Shown: positions 8,602-17,316 of the stretch, piece by piece
How the letters are laid out: each line of letters begins with the position of its first letter
Position numbering within the stretch: the first letter of the stretch is position 1
Source: Candidatus Sedimenticola sp. (ex Thyasira tokunagai)
GTDB lineage: Bacteria; Pseudomonadota; Gammaproteobacteria; Chromatiales; Chromatiaceae
Reading direction: 5' to 3'
DNA length: 64,000 nt
NCBI GenBank assembly: GCA_037318855.1
Contig: CP134874.1
Coordinates: forward strand, 1,488,598 to 1,552,597
Notes under the pieces: generated by a model
Seen by the model: only the letters and a program-made list of their open reading frames with translations
Told to the model about the DNA's origin: nothing
Database searches by the model: none
Translations under genes and position numbers: made by a program

Positions 8602-9309
8602 ATGAAACGGCTTCTCACAATTTCACTGTTGGCTCTGGCGGCGGTCGCCCTGGCAGGATGTAACAGCGTACCGAAGAGAGATCCCGCCTATGCCCCTGTA
8701 CGCCCGGTAGTGGCGCCCCCAACACCTCAAGGTAATGGCGCGATCTATCAGGCGGGTTATGAGCACTCATGGTTTGAAAACACCCGCGCCCGTCGCGTCG
8801 GTGACATGCTCACTATTAAACTGGTAGAGCAGACCAACGCTTCCAAGAAGGCGGCGACCAATGTCGACAAGACCAACGCTACCACTATTACCAATCCGAC
8901 AATTCTGGGTTCTACACCACAGTTTGACACTCCAAGTGCGCTGCCCCTGGCAAGTAACAGTAACAATACCCTGGGTTTCAGCTTGGCATCGAGCAACGCG
9001 TTTGCCGGTTCGGGTGACAGCTCTCAGAGCAATAACCTGAGCGGAGATTTGACGGTGACCGTTGTTGAGTTGCTTGCCAACGGTTACCTGGTTGTGCGGG
9101 GCGAAAAACGGATTGGTATCAACCAGGGCAATGAGTATGTGAAGGTGTCCGGTATCGTCCGTCCCGCTGATATCGACTCAACCAATACAGTGCTCTCAAC
9201 AAAGCTGGCGGACCCCACCTTTGTCTATGTGGGTGATGGAGCCGTGGCTGATTCAAACTCTATAGGCTGGCTGGCTAAATTCTTTGTTAGCGCACTGTTT
9301 CCCTTCTAG
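8602..9309 (+). CDS. flgH: FlgH, flagellar L-ring lipoprotein
   Basis: 235 residues. Lipoprotein signal peptide with lipobox ALAGCNS (Cys near residue 20), then the FlgH domain including SWFENTRARRVGDMLTIKLV and the C-terminal IGWLAKFFVSALFPF. It forms the outer-membrane ring around the rod. Follows flgG by 18 bp. Confidence 0.96.
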   Translation: MKRLLTISLLALAAVALAGCNSVPKRDPAYAPVRPVVAPPTPQGNGAIYQAGYEHSWFENTRARRVGDMLTIKLVEQTNASKKAATNVDKTNATTITNPTILGSTPQFDTPSALPLASNSNNTLGFSLASSNAFAGSGDSSQSNNLSGDLTVTVVELLANGYLVVRGEKRIGINQGNEYVKVSGIVRPADIDSTNTVLSTKLADPTFVYVGDGAVADSNSIGWLAKFFVSALFPF

Positions 9310-9318
9310 GTGATCGCG

Positions 9319-10491
9319 ATGAGACATTCAATAATCAGACATTCAGCACCCCAACCAAACTTTGCGACTGTCAGTGGCAAGGTGGGGCTCTATCTGGCTC
9401 TGCTTGCCATGCTGTTTGCGTTGATGAGCCTGCTTTCACCTGCGCGGGCGGAGAGGATCAAGGATATCTCCTCTATCGCCGGTGTGCGTAGCAACCAGCT
9501 GATTGGTTATGGTCTGGTGGTCGGGCTTGACGGCACCGGTGACAAGATGAATTCAGCACCCTTCACCGAGCAGAGCCTGCGCAGCATGCTTACCCAGTTG
9601 GGTGTGGTAGTGCCTCCCGGCACCTCGATGAAGCCAAAGAATGTTGCTGCCGTCACCCTCCATGCCGAATTGCCGGCCTTCGCCAAACCGGGCCAGAAGA
9701 TCGATATCACCGCCTCATCCATCGGTGATGCCAAGAGCCTGCGTGGCGGCACATTGCTGATGTCACCTCTGAAGGGGGCCGACGGCAAGGTCTATGCCGT
9801 TGCCCAGGGTAATCTGGTAGTCGGAGGCCTCAGTGCATCCGGTGCTGACGGTTCGAATATCACTATCAATATTCCCAGTGTCGGTCGTATTCCTGGTGGT
9901 GCCACGGTAGAACGCACGGTTGCAAATTCTTTTGCCCAGGGCAACTCACTTACTCTTTATCTCCATGAGGGTGACTTCACCACAGCCCAGCGCATAGTGG
10001 AATCGATCAACGAGTCTATCGGGCCGGGTGTTGCGGCTGCAGAAGATGCGACCTCCATTCGTGTCAACAGCCCCCGTGATCCTTCGCAGAGAGTGAGTTT
10101 TATCTCCCTGATAGAGAACTTGCAGGTTAAACCGGGTACCGCACCGGCGCGGATCATCGTTAACTCCCGCACCGGAACGGTGGTGATCAGCAGCGCTGTA
10201 CGGGTGAGTCCGGCGGCGGTCTCCCACGGTAGCCTCACTGTCACCATCAGTGAGAGTACTGATGTTTCACAGCCGGGAGCCCTCTCTGGTGGTACCACCG
10301 TCGCCTCGCCGGAGTCGGATGTAGAAGTCTCCGAGGGTGGCAGCCGGATGTTTCTTTTCGATCCCGGTGTGACTCTGGATGAGGTCGTGCGTGCGGTCAA
10401 CCAGGTAGGGGCATCACCCTCCGATCTGGTAGCCATTCTTGAAGCACTAAAGCAAGCCGGTGCCTTGAAAGCGGAGCTGGTGGTGATCTGA
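9319..10491 (+). CDS. flgI: FlgI, flagellar P-ring protein
   Basis: 390 residues from the ATG at 9319; a GTG at 9310 is in frame, but AGGTGA at 9308-9313 is spaced for the ATG. It has a signal peptide with a hydrophobic core ([16 protein letters not shown]) ending ARA, then [20 protein letters not shown] and the typical [18 protein letters not shown]. FlgI assembles the peptidoglycan-level ring with help from FlgA. Its TGA overlaps the ATG of flgJ by one base. Confidence 0.96.
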   Translation: MRHSIIRHSAPQPNFATVSGKVGLYLALLAMLFALMSLLSPARAERIKDISSIAGVRSNQLIGYGLVVGLDGTGDKMNSAPFTEQSLRSMLTQLGVVVPPGTSMKPKNVAAVTLHAELPAFAKPGQKIDITASSIGDAKSLRGGTLLMSPLKGADGKVYAVAQGNLVVGGLSASGADGSNITINIPSVGRIPGGATVERTVANSFAQGNSLTLYLHEGDFTTAQRIVESINESIGPGVAAAEDATSIRVNSPRDPSQRVSFISLIENLQVKPGTAPARIIVNSRTGTVVISSAVRVSPAAVSHGSLTVTISESTDVSQPGALSGGTTVASPESDVEVSEGGSRMFLFDPGVTLDEVVRAVNQVGASPSDLVAILEALKQAGALKAELVVI

Positions 10492-11444
10492 TGAATATAG
10501 GTGATACCTCTGTTTATACCGATTTTCAAGGGCTTGGTGAACTCAAGGCGATGGCATCCCGTGATGCGGATGGATCGCTGGAGAAGGTTGCCCAGCAGTT
10601 TGAGTCCCTGTTTATCCAGCAGATGCTGAAGACCATGCGCCAGGCAAGCCTGGGCAAAGGGCTGATGGATAGTGATCAGAGCCTCTTCTACCGCGATATG
10701 TATGACCAGCAACTCGCCATTGGCCTGGCTGAGAGCGGTGGCATGGGATTGGCAGATGTAATTATCCGCCAGCTGCAGAGTCAACGTGGGGTAGAGAAGC
10801 AAAGTGGGGCAGAGATGCCGACAAAACAGGTGACTGACTATACTCGTGACGCTCAGCATCTAAAAGTAGTGACTAAGTCGGCGGCGGTGGTTGCGGCGAG
10901 TGAACAGACTCAAGCGGTACGGCCGGAAAAGGATCCTGCAGGTTGGAATATTGATGATTTTGTCCAACAGCTTCTGCCTTTGGCCAGTGAGGCGGCGACG
11001 CTGATCGGCATTCAGCCCCAGGCGTTGTTGGCACAGGCTGCACTGGAGACAGGCTGGGGCAAGCACATGATGCATGATCCCGGTGGTCGCTCCGCTAATA
11101 ACCTATTCGGTATCAAAGCGGACCAGCGCTGGGATGGAGAGCGAGTGAAGGTGGATACATTGGAGTATCAGGAGGGAGTCGCTGTTAAGAAACGTGACCA
11201 CTTCAGGGCTTACGGTAGCTATCGGGACAGCTTTCTCGATTATGTCGATTTTCTTCGCGGCAGCCCCCGTTACAGCAAGGCTCTGGAGGTGGCAGGTGAC
11301 AGTGAACGTTACTTCTCAGAACTGCAGCGGGCCGGCTACGCCACAGACCCGAAATATGCAAATAAAATCAGCAGCATAATGGCTGGTGATGAACTGCGGT
11401 CGGCACTTGCCAGGTTCAAGGCAGGGGCGGCTGAGCCGCTATAA
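10491..11444 (+). CDS. flgJ: FlgJ, rod scaffold/peptidoglycan hydrolase
   Basis: 317 residues with two domains. The N-terminal rod-binding domain (about 25-95) has VAQQFESLFIQQMLKTMRQA. The C-terminal glucosaminidase/muramidase domain (about 155-310) has LLAQAALETGWGKHMM with the catalytic Glu and NNLFGIKADQRWDG. It opens the peptidoglycan for the rod. Start coupled to the flgI stop (TGATG). Confidence 0.95.
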   Translation: MNIGDTSVYTDFQGLGELKAMASRDADGSLEKVAQQFESLFIQQMLKTMRQASLGKGLMDSDQSLFYRDMYDQQLAIGLAESGGMGLADVIIRQLQSQRGVEKQSGAEMPTKQVTDYTRDAQHLKVVTKSAAVVAASEQTQAVRPEKDPAGWNIDDFVQQLLPLASEAATLIGIQPQALLAQAALETGWGKHMMHDPGGRSANNLFGIKADQRWDGERVKVDTLEYQEGVAVKKRDHFRAYGSYRDSFLDYVDFLRGSPRYSKALEVAGDSERYFSELQRAGYATDPKYANKISSIMAGDELRSALARFKAGAAEPL

Positions 11445-11498
11445 GAGTAGGTGGACGGCAACCTTAGGGTGCTGTCCGTCGAGGAACTGGAAAGAATC

Positions 11499-13493
11499 AT
11501 GGCTACTTTACTCGGTATTGCTTCCTCCGGATTGCTCGCATATCAACGTGCGATCAGTACCGTGGGGCATAACGTATCCAATGCCGATACCGAAGGCTAC
11601 AGCCGCCAACGGGTCGACTTTGAGACCAGGAATCCCAGCTTTAGCGGCTTCGGCTGGCAGGGCAACGGTGTTGATGTTGCCACTGTACAGCGCTATTACG
11701 ACAACTTTATCGCCACACAGGTACGTACCTCTCAGTCGGTTACCTCCAAGGCCGAGACGCTATCGGAGAATGCCAACCGCCTGGATGACCTGTTGGCCGA
11801 TCCGATGGTGGGACTGGATCCAGCGATACAGAGCTTCTTCGATGCCATGCAGACTCTCTCCGATGATCCGGCGTCAGCGGCGGCACGCCAGGTGGTACTA
11901 TCTGAGTCTCAGTCTCTAGCTGACCGCTTTGCCTTCTTTGATCGCCAGTACGACGAACTTCGACGCGAGATCAATCAGAAGATGTCGCAAACGATGACGG
12001 ATATCAATACCCTCGCCGGTGCCATCGCTGATGTTAACCAGAAGATCATTGAAGCTAATAACTCGGGTGGCCGAACCCCTCCAAATGACCTGCTCGACCA
12101 ACGTGAAACCCTGCTTAAGGGGCTCTCCAAGCTGGTCGATATCCAGGTCTTTGAGCAGGATGACGGTGCTTATAACGTCTCCATAGGTACCGGTCAGGGG
12201 CTGGTGATCGGCTCACAAAACACAACCCTTGGCGTTTACCAGAACCCAGAGAACTCCAATGCCCCGGGAGTTGCATTTGTCACCAGTTTTAGTAGCGAGG
12301 AGCTGACCGATCAGATTTCCGGAGGTGAGCTAGGCGGATTGCTGGAGTTCCGCGAACAGTTCCTTGATGAAGGCCAGAACCAGCTCGGTCTGGTGGCGGT
12401 GGGTATGGTCGAGAGCATCAATGCCCAGCACATACAAGGAGTTGATCTCCAGGGGGCGATAGGAACCAATTTTTTCCAGCCGACCACTATCACCGGTGTC
12501 AGGAGTACCGCTAACACCGGGACGGCGACGGTTTCCGGCACCTTCTCTTCAGCTGACCTGGCGGATGTGACCGCATCCGATTACCGGTTGACCTACAACT
12601 CCGGCACCAGCTACACCCTGACGCGCCTCTCCGATGGTGTCACCGCAGCGGTTGATTCGGCGTTGCCGACAGTGACCGATGGCTTTACCCTCTCCATCAC
12701 CGGCGCCAGTGGTTTGGTGGCAGGCGACTCCTTCCTTATTCAGCCGACCCGCAACGCGGGTGGTGATGTCGACCTACTGATCAGTGACACCAATAAAATC
12801 GCTGCAGCGGGTGCACTACGGGCCAATGAGGTGATGGACGCCAACGGCCACCCGGTCAATACGGGATCAGCTATGATTACCCAGGCGGCCACTACCAGCG
12901 CCACCGGGCTGCTCCTGTCCTCCTCTATTACCCTGACTTATTCGGCTGATGCCGATGGCTCGGGCAATAGTGGTTTTGTCATCACCGGCGGCCCTGCGGC
13001 ACCGAATAACTATGTGCTTTATGATCCAACCTCCACTGATGTGTCAGGTAAATCTTTCCCTGATAGCACCAATCCGACCCAGTTCAGCGCCTACGGTGGA
13101 CTTACCTTTGATATCAGCGGTACACCAATAGCGGGTGATCAGTTCGTTATCAGCAATAACAGCAGCGGCACCGCCGATAACCGCAATGCTTTGGCCATGG
13201 GTGGAATGGGGAGGGAGTTGTTGATGGCGGGCGGTACCTCTACCATACAGGGCATTTTCGGCCAGATGGTGGCGGATATCGGCGCCCTGGCAGGTCAGGC
13301 AGAGACCAACTACAACGCACAGAAAGGGCTGCTGACGGTACAGGAGAGCAGCCTTGCCGGTATCTCCGGTGTTAATCTCGATGAGGAGGCGGCAAATCTA
13401 ATGAAGTATCAGCAGGCGTATCAGGCGTCTGCCCAGGTGGTGGCGGTGGCTGGTGTCATCTTTGATACTCTCATCGGCGCCATGGGGAGGTAG
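11499..13493 (+). CDS. flgK: FlgK, hook-filament junction protein 1
   Basis: 664 residues from the ATG at 11499 (MATLLGIASSGLLAYQRAIS). The open frame extends 16 codons upstream but that part is not FlgK-like, and GAGGAA lies ahead of the ATG. Conserved N-terminal VGHNVSNADTEGYSRQRVDF and C-terminal VNLDEEAANLMKYQQAYQAS. The Thr/Ser-rich middle (about 330-560) is larger than in enteric FlgK. It joins hook and filament; FlgN is its chaperone. Confidence 0.95.
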   Translation: MATLLGIASSGLLAYQRAISTVGHNVSNADTEGYSRQRVDFETRNPSFSGFGWQGNGVDVATVQRYYDNFIATQVRTSQSVTSKAETLSENANRLDDLLADPMVGLDPAIQSFFDAMQTLSDDPASAAARQVVLSESQSLADRFAFFDRQYDELRREINQKMSQTMTDINTLAGAIADVNQKIIEANNSGGRTPPNDLLDQRETLLKGLSKLVDIQVFEQDDGAYNVSIGTGQGLVIGSQNTTLGVYQNPENSNAPGVAFVTSFSSEELTDQISGGELGGLLEFREQFLDEGQNQLGLVAVGMVESINAQHIQGVDLQGAIGTNFFQPTTITGVRSTANTGTATVSGTFSSADLADVTASDYRLTYNSGTSYTLTRLSDGVTAAVDSALPTVTDGFTLSITGASGLVAGDSFLIQPTRNAGGDVDLLISDTNKIAAAGALRANEVMDANGHPVNTGSAMITQAATTSATGLLLSSSITLTYSADADGSGNSGFVITGGPAAPNNYVLYDPTSTDVSGKSFPDSTNPTQFSAYGGLTFDISGTPIAGDQFVISNNSSGTADNRNALAMGGMGRELLMAGGTSTIQGIFGQMVADIGALAGQAETNYNAQKGLLTVQESSLAGISGVNLDEEAANLMKYQQAYQASAQVVAVAGVIFDTLIGAMGR

Positions 13494-13495
13494 CT

Positions 13496-14401
13496 ATGCT
13501 AAGAGTTTCTACAGGCCAGATGTATCAGCAGGGACTTGATGGCATTCTCAAGACCCAAGCCAAGATGAGCCGTACTCAGGAGCAGATCTCTACCGGACGG
13601 CGGATCCTGCGACCGTCCGATGATCCCGCGGGCTCCACTCAGGTACTTGAATTGAATCGGGCTGCACGCACTGTTGAGCAGTATCAGAAAAATGCAGACC
13701 GGGCGCAAAATCGCCTGGAGTTGGTGGACAACACCCTGAGCGGTATCACCACCATGCTGCAGCGGGTTAACGAGCTGGCGCTGCAGGGCAGCAGTGGTAC
13801 CTATAACGCCGCTCAGCGTGACATGATCGCTGTGGAGGTGCGGGGTATGTTGAGTAGCGTGCTCGATCTGGCCAATACCACCGATAGTGCCGGAGATTAT
13901 CTCTTTTCCGGTTTTCAGGGGAAGGTGAAACCCTTTGCCGCCGGTGCCGGTACATACACTTTTAGTGGTGATACGGGATTGAGGGAGATCAGAATCTCGG
14001 CTGATCGGACGGTGGCCGATAGTGAATCCGGCTTCCACACCTTCATGGATGTGCCAACCGCCGCGGGTGGTGTGCGTGACCTCTTTTCCACCATCGATCA
14101 GATAGCTACTGCCCTGGAGGCGGATACCAGCCCCGGCACTCTGGTGGCCGATATCAGTAGTGCAATCGCCCGGATCGGCGAGGTGCACGCCAGTGTCGGC
14201 TCGAAACAGCGATCAATCGATGAGCAGAGGGATATCAACGAGGGTTTCATCCTGACACTGGAGACCAACCGCTCGAAGCTCGAGGATGTGGATATTGCCG
14301 AGGCGATTACCAACTTCAACAAAGAGAAGGTTGCCCTGGAAGCGGCTCAGGCCAGCTTCGCTCAGATGCAGGGATTATTGCTGTTCAACTTTATTCGTTG
14401 A
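13496..14401 (+). CDS. flgL: FlgL, hook-filament junction protein 3
   Basis: 301 residues, flagellin-like at both ends: MSRTQEQISTGRRILRPSDD near the N-terminus and LEAAQASFAQMQGLLLFNFI at the C-terminus. Starts 3 bp after the flgK stop. It forms the distal junction ring that receives the filament. Confidence 0.95.
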   Translation: MLRVSTGQMYQQGLDGILKTQAKMSRTQEQISTGRRILRPSDDPAGSTQVLELNRAARTVEQYQKNADRAQNRLELVDNTLSGITTMLQRVNELALQGSSGTYNAAQRDMIAVEVRGMLSSVLDLANTTDSAGDYLFSGFQGKVKPFAAGAGTYTFSGDTGLREIRISADRTVADSESGFHTFMDVPTAAGGVRDLFSTIDQIATALEADTSPGTLVADISSAIARIGEVHASVGSKQRSIDEQRDINEGFILTLETNRSKLEDVDIAEAITNFNKEKVALEAAQASFAQMQGLLLFNFIR

Positions 14402-14484
14402 GCCTGATGGCTTCTTTAATGAGATGGTTCGGATTAATGCACCAAGTTGCCGCTATGCGGTCGAGTTATGAGTCTCGTTGACCC

Positions 14485-15555
14485 ATGCCTAGCCCAAATA
14501 AAAAAACCGTCAAGATTACCTACTATTCGCATTGGGGTGGTCTATTGCAGGATGCGCCTAAGTATTTTGAACAACTTCCTAGGAGAGACCTTGGTCCACT
14601 AGTGTCAGATCCCAGTGACCAGGCGCTGTTAGATCTTGCACGCCTCGACTGTGATTGGGATGGGGAAAACCTGCGCTGCTTTTCAGAGCTATCCCATCCT
14701 GAAATTGAATTCGCACCTACCAAAATTGTTGGTATTGCCGGGCTGCTTGATTTCTTACAGGAAGAGGTGCAGCCAAGTGTAATCCCCTGGCTGATAATGA
14801 TAGCCCAGCAACCTCAAACGATTGAATCTGTTCTGGACAGAATACTTACACTATTTACACAGAAGGGAGGAAAAGTTTTCTACTGGGCCTATGATGAGGC
14901 GAGCAGGTACATGCCATGCTTTAAAGAGGGGCTGGCGAGGCATCTCAGCGTTCTTGTACATGATGAAATGCCTTTGGATAACGCCGTTGCCGTCGATATT
15001 AATCCAGCATGTATTGTTCACAACAGAAGCTGGTTGGCTAATATTGTCCCATATTCATATCCCTTTGTTGGTGATGTAAGAAAACAGATAGTTTTCTTGG
15101 GATCAAAATTGGGATTTACTCCCCACAGAAAAAGACAAGTTGATTACTTAAAGCAACATTTCAAAGACCGTTTTACTGCAATCCATGACCATTCGATACC
15201 CGTGAGCCAGAGGGGTGAGTTTGGGCGGTACAAAGTTCATTTCTGCCCGGAGGGTCGGACTTTTACAACGCCTGCAATGCGCTACACCCATACTGACAGA
15301 CCCTTCTGGAGTGGTTGCGTTGGGCAGGTGCCGGTAGTTGAAGACTCAAAGCTGGGCGGGCGACTGCAGGGTCTCACTGAGGATGGATTGATTCTCCGAT
15401 ACACAAATGGTGACTTAAAAGGGATGGTTGAGGCCTGCGAACAGGCGCTTGAAACACCACTAGAGCAGCGCAAAAGGATCTATGATCACTTTAATGAAAA
15501 TGAGAGTATCGGGCCGAACGTAGCACAAATGATAGCTGAGGCGGTATCAGGATAG
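14485..15555 (+). CDS. Probable glycosyltransferase of unknown specificity
   Basis: 356 residues that I cannot place in a named subfamily. The first 180 residues contain ITYYSHWGGLLQDAPKYFEQ and an acidic middle. The second half resembles GT1/GT4-like folds in having a late PVVEDSKLGG segment, then GLTEDGLILRYTNGDLKGMV and a C-terminal helix ending HFNENESIGPNVAQMIAEAV, a typical tail for such enzymes. Its place between flgL and fliC suggests a role in flagellin glycosylation. No transmembrane segment or signal peptide is evident. Function is inferred from fold-like features and context only. Confidence 0.5.
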   Translation: MPSPNKKTVKITYYSHWGGLLQDAPKYFEQLPRRDLGPLVSDPSDQALLDLARLDCDWDGENLRCFSELSHPEIEFAPTKIVGIAGLLDFLQEEVQPSVIPWLIMIAQQPQTIESVLDRILTLFTQKGGKVFYWAYDEASRYMPCFKEGLARHLSVLVHDEMPLDNAVAVDINPACIVHNRSWLANIVPYSYPFVGDVRKQIVFLGSKLGFTPHRKRQVDYLKQHFKDRFTAIHDHSIPVSQRGEFGRYKVHFCPEGRTFTTPAMRYTHTDRPFWSGCVGQVPVVEDSKLGGRLQGLTEDGLILRYTNGDLKGMVEACEQALETPLEQRKRIYDHFNENESIGPNVAQMIAEAVSG

Positions 15556-15829
15556 GATAAGGAAAAAGAAGATGTTTATGTGTGCTTAGCCGGCATGTCT
15601 CACCCAAATATTAGACCTTCCATTTTTTATCCAGCATTAACAGACGCAGTGGTATATCAGGAATAAAATACCTAATCAGGGTGATTTTTCAGCTTATGAG
15701 CGACCACCAATACGAATGAGATGCTGATAGGGGAAAGCGCTAGAGAATAGGAAACTAATGCAGCGCGTTTTTTCTTATACGTTGGGAATTAACGTGATTT
15801 TATGGCTAAGTGATTGATTTGTGACATGA

Positions 15830-15859
15830 AGCAGAAAACAAACTTTCTGCTGGTTTTTT
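15830..15859 (+). terminator. Intrinsic terminator upstream of fliC
   Basis: AGCAGAAA (15830-15837), a six-base loop, TTTCTGCT (15844-15851), then GG and six T. This insulates fliC from readthrough of the flgL-glycosyltransferase end. The rest of 15556-15829 has no open frame or element I can support. Confidence 0.65.
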
Positions 15860-15860
15860 C

Positions 15861-15887
15861 TAAAGATCAACGCATTGTGGTCGCTAT
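15861..15887 (+). promoter_or_regulatory. Sigma-28 type promoter of fliC
   Basis: TAAAG at 15861 and GTCGCTAT at 15880-15887 with 15 bases between TAAA and the -10 block. The -10 resembles that of flgM (GTCGCTAA). The predicted leader of about 125 bases before fliC is long for a flagellin mRNA, and fliC has a good GAGG ribosome site. Confidence 0.5.
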
Positions 15888-16021
15888 TAGTGTTGGAAGC
15901 GGTAAATATCATCGAAAACCATTGAAGATATATCCGCTGAATACAAACACCCTGGAGCAGCATCCCGCCTGAAGAGGCGATATCAAAGTGAAGCGCACAG
16001 GGTCTTTAAGAGGATGCCAAC

Positions 16022-16792
16022 ATGGCTGTCACAGTTAACACTAACCTGTACTCACTCGCCGCACGGCGTAATATCAGTCGTTCACAGATCAATATGCAGA
16101 CCGCTGTACAGCGGCTCTCATCAGGTCTTCGTATCAACATGGCAAAAGACGATGCCGCCGGCCTGGCGGTAGGTCAATTTGCTGAGATGCAGGCCCGCGG
16201 CGCCGCCATTGCCCAGCAAACACTCGGTGACTCCATGTCCCGCCTACAGGTTCAGGACACCACACTACAGACCGCCAACGAGATGCTGCAGCGTGTACGT
16301 GAATTGGCTCTGCAGAAACTAAGTGGCACCTATTCAGACTCCCAGAAGAGCTATATCAGTACAGAGATGGATGACCTGGGTACTGAGCTGGGTGCAATGC
16401 TTGCTCGGGTCCAGTTCAATGGTGCCGGCGCCTTTGGTACCTTTGCCTCAGTAGCCAGCTCTAACGGTTCTACCATCAACTTCGGTCAGGCCGCACCTAC
16501 TCTGTCGGGGATATCCAATACCACCGCCCTCGCCAGCGTCGTGACAATAATGGGCACGGTCAATCTAGCCCTAGCCAAGATTGGTGCTGACGAAAGTGTG
16601 GCAGAGAAGACACTGAACACCGCCATGGCGGTTGAAGAGTCTCAGTGGGCCGCCTATGGGCGTACCATGGATGCCGATATCGCACGCGAGACCGCAAGAC
16701 TGACCAGCGCCCAGGTTGTGCAGCAGGCCGGTATCGCAGCATTGGCACAGGCCAACACCATGCCGCAGCTTGCATTGGGTCTGTTGGGTTAG
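16022..16792 (+). CDS. fliC: Flagellin (short form)
   Basis: 256 residues. The D0/D1 N-terminus includes LAARRNISRSQINMQTAVQR and LSSGLRINMAKDDAAGLAVG. The C-terminus includes DIARETARLTSAQVVQQAGI, then LAQANTMPQLALGLLG. Only about 40 residues (near 145-185) separate the conserved halves, so the D2/D3 surface domain is essentially missing. Flagellin is exported by the type III apparatus with FliS as chaperone. The nearby Maf and nonulosonate genes suggest that Ser/Thr residues of this short middle are glycosylated. Confidence 0.95.
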   Translation: MAVTVNTNLYSLAARRNISRSQINMQTAVQRLSSGLRINMAKDDAAGLAVGQFAEMQARGAAIAQQTLGDSMSRLQVQDTTLQTANEMLQRVRELALQKLSGTYSDSQKSYISTEMDDLGTELGAMLARVQFNGAGAFGTFASVASSNGSTINFGQAAPTLSGISNTTALASVVTIMGTVNLALAKIGADESVAEKTLNTAMAVEESQWAAYGRTMDADIARETARLTSAQVVQQAGIAALAQANTMPQLALGLLG

Positions 16793-16800
16793 ATCGGGTG

Positions 16801-16822
16801 GCTCCGGGGTAATCCCCGGAGC
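16801..16822 (+). promoter_or_regulatory. Hairpin after fliC
   Basis: GCTCCGGGG, loop TAAT, CCCCGGAGC: nine G/C-rich pairs, 6 bases after the fliC stop codon and without a T-run. It probably protects the fliC mRNA 3' end or partly blocks readthrough into flaG. Confidence 0.55.
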
Positions 16823-16855
16823 TGAGGCTAAATTAGGAGTAGCGAGGATAAAGTC

Positions 16856-17278
16856 ATGGCAGTTGAGCTTATTAATCAGGCCAACATGCTTCCGGCTAAT
16901 CGTGCGAACTCGAGCCATCCCGGTCAGACTGCGAACGTCTCCGAGGTTGCCAAGGTTGAGACGGCGAAGGCGAGGTCACCTGTTGACCAGAACGAAGCCC
17001 AGCCACCTCCGGCGGTAAACTCGGGCAAGGGAACGGATGATGCTGAGTCTCTGAAGAAATTGGTTGCAGAGGCGAACGCATTAGTACAGACAACCCGGCG
17101 CAAGGTCCAGTTCAGTGTCAGTGAAGAGACTGGCAGGCCGGTAATTCGAGTCTACGATGCGGACTCTCAGAAGCTTATCCGCCAATACCCACCCGATGAG
17201 TTAATCGCGTTGGTGGCACGGATACATGAGATGGTTGGTGAACCGGGAGCGGGCCTCATCCTTAGTGATGAAGCCTGA
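16856..17278 (+). CDS. flaG: FlaG family protein
   Basis: 140 residues. The Ala/Pro/Lys-rich N-terminal half (1-65) looks disordered. The FlaG domain (about 80-130) includes RKVQFSVSEETGRPVIRVYD and IRQYPPDELIALVARI. FlaG-type proteins influence filament length in Pseudomonas, Vibrio and Campylobacter. Its position between fliC and fliD is the usual one in polar-flagellated bacteria. Confidence 0.9.
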   Translation: MAVELINQANMLPANRANSSHPGQTANVSEVAKVETAKARSPVDQNEAQPPPAVNSGKGTDDAESLKKLVAEANALVQTTRRKVQFSVSEETGRPVIRVYDADSQKLIRQYPPDELIALVARIHEMVGEPGAGLILSDEA

Positions 17279-17316
17279 TTTCCCAATTAGGAAAGGTCGA
17301 GTAGGCGGACGTTGAG

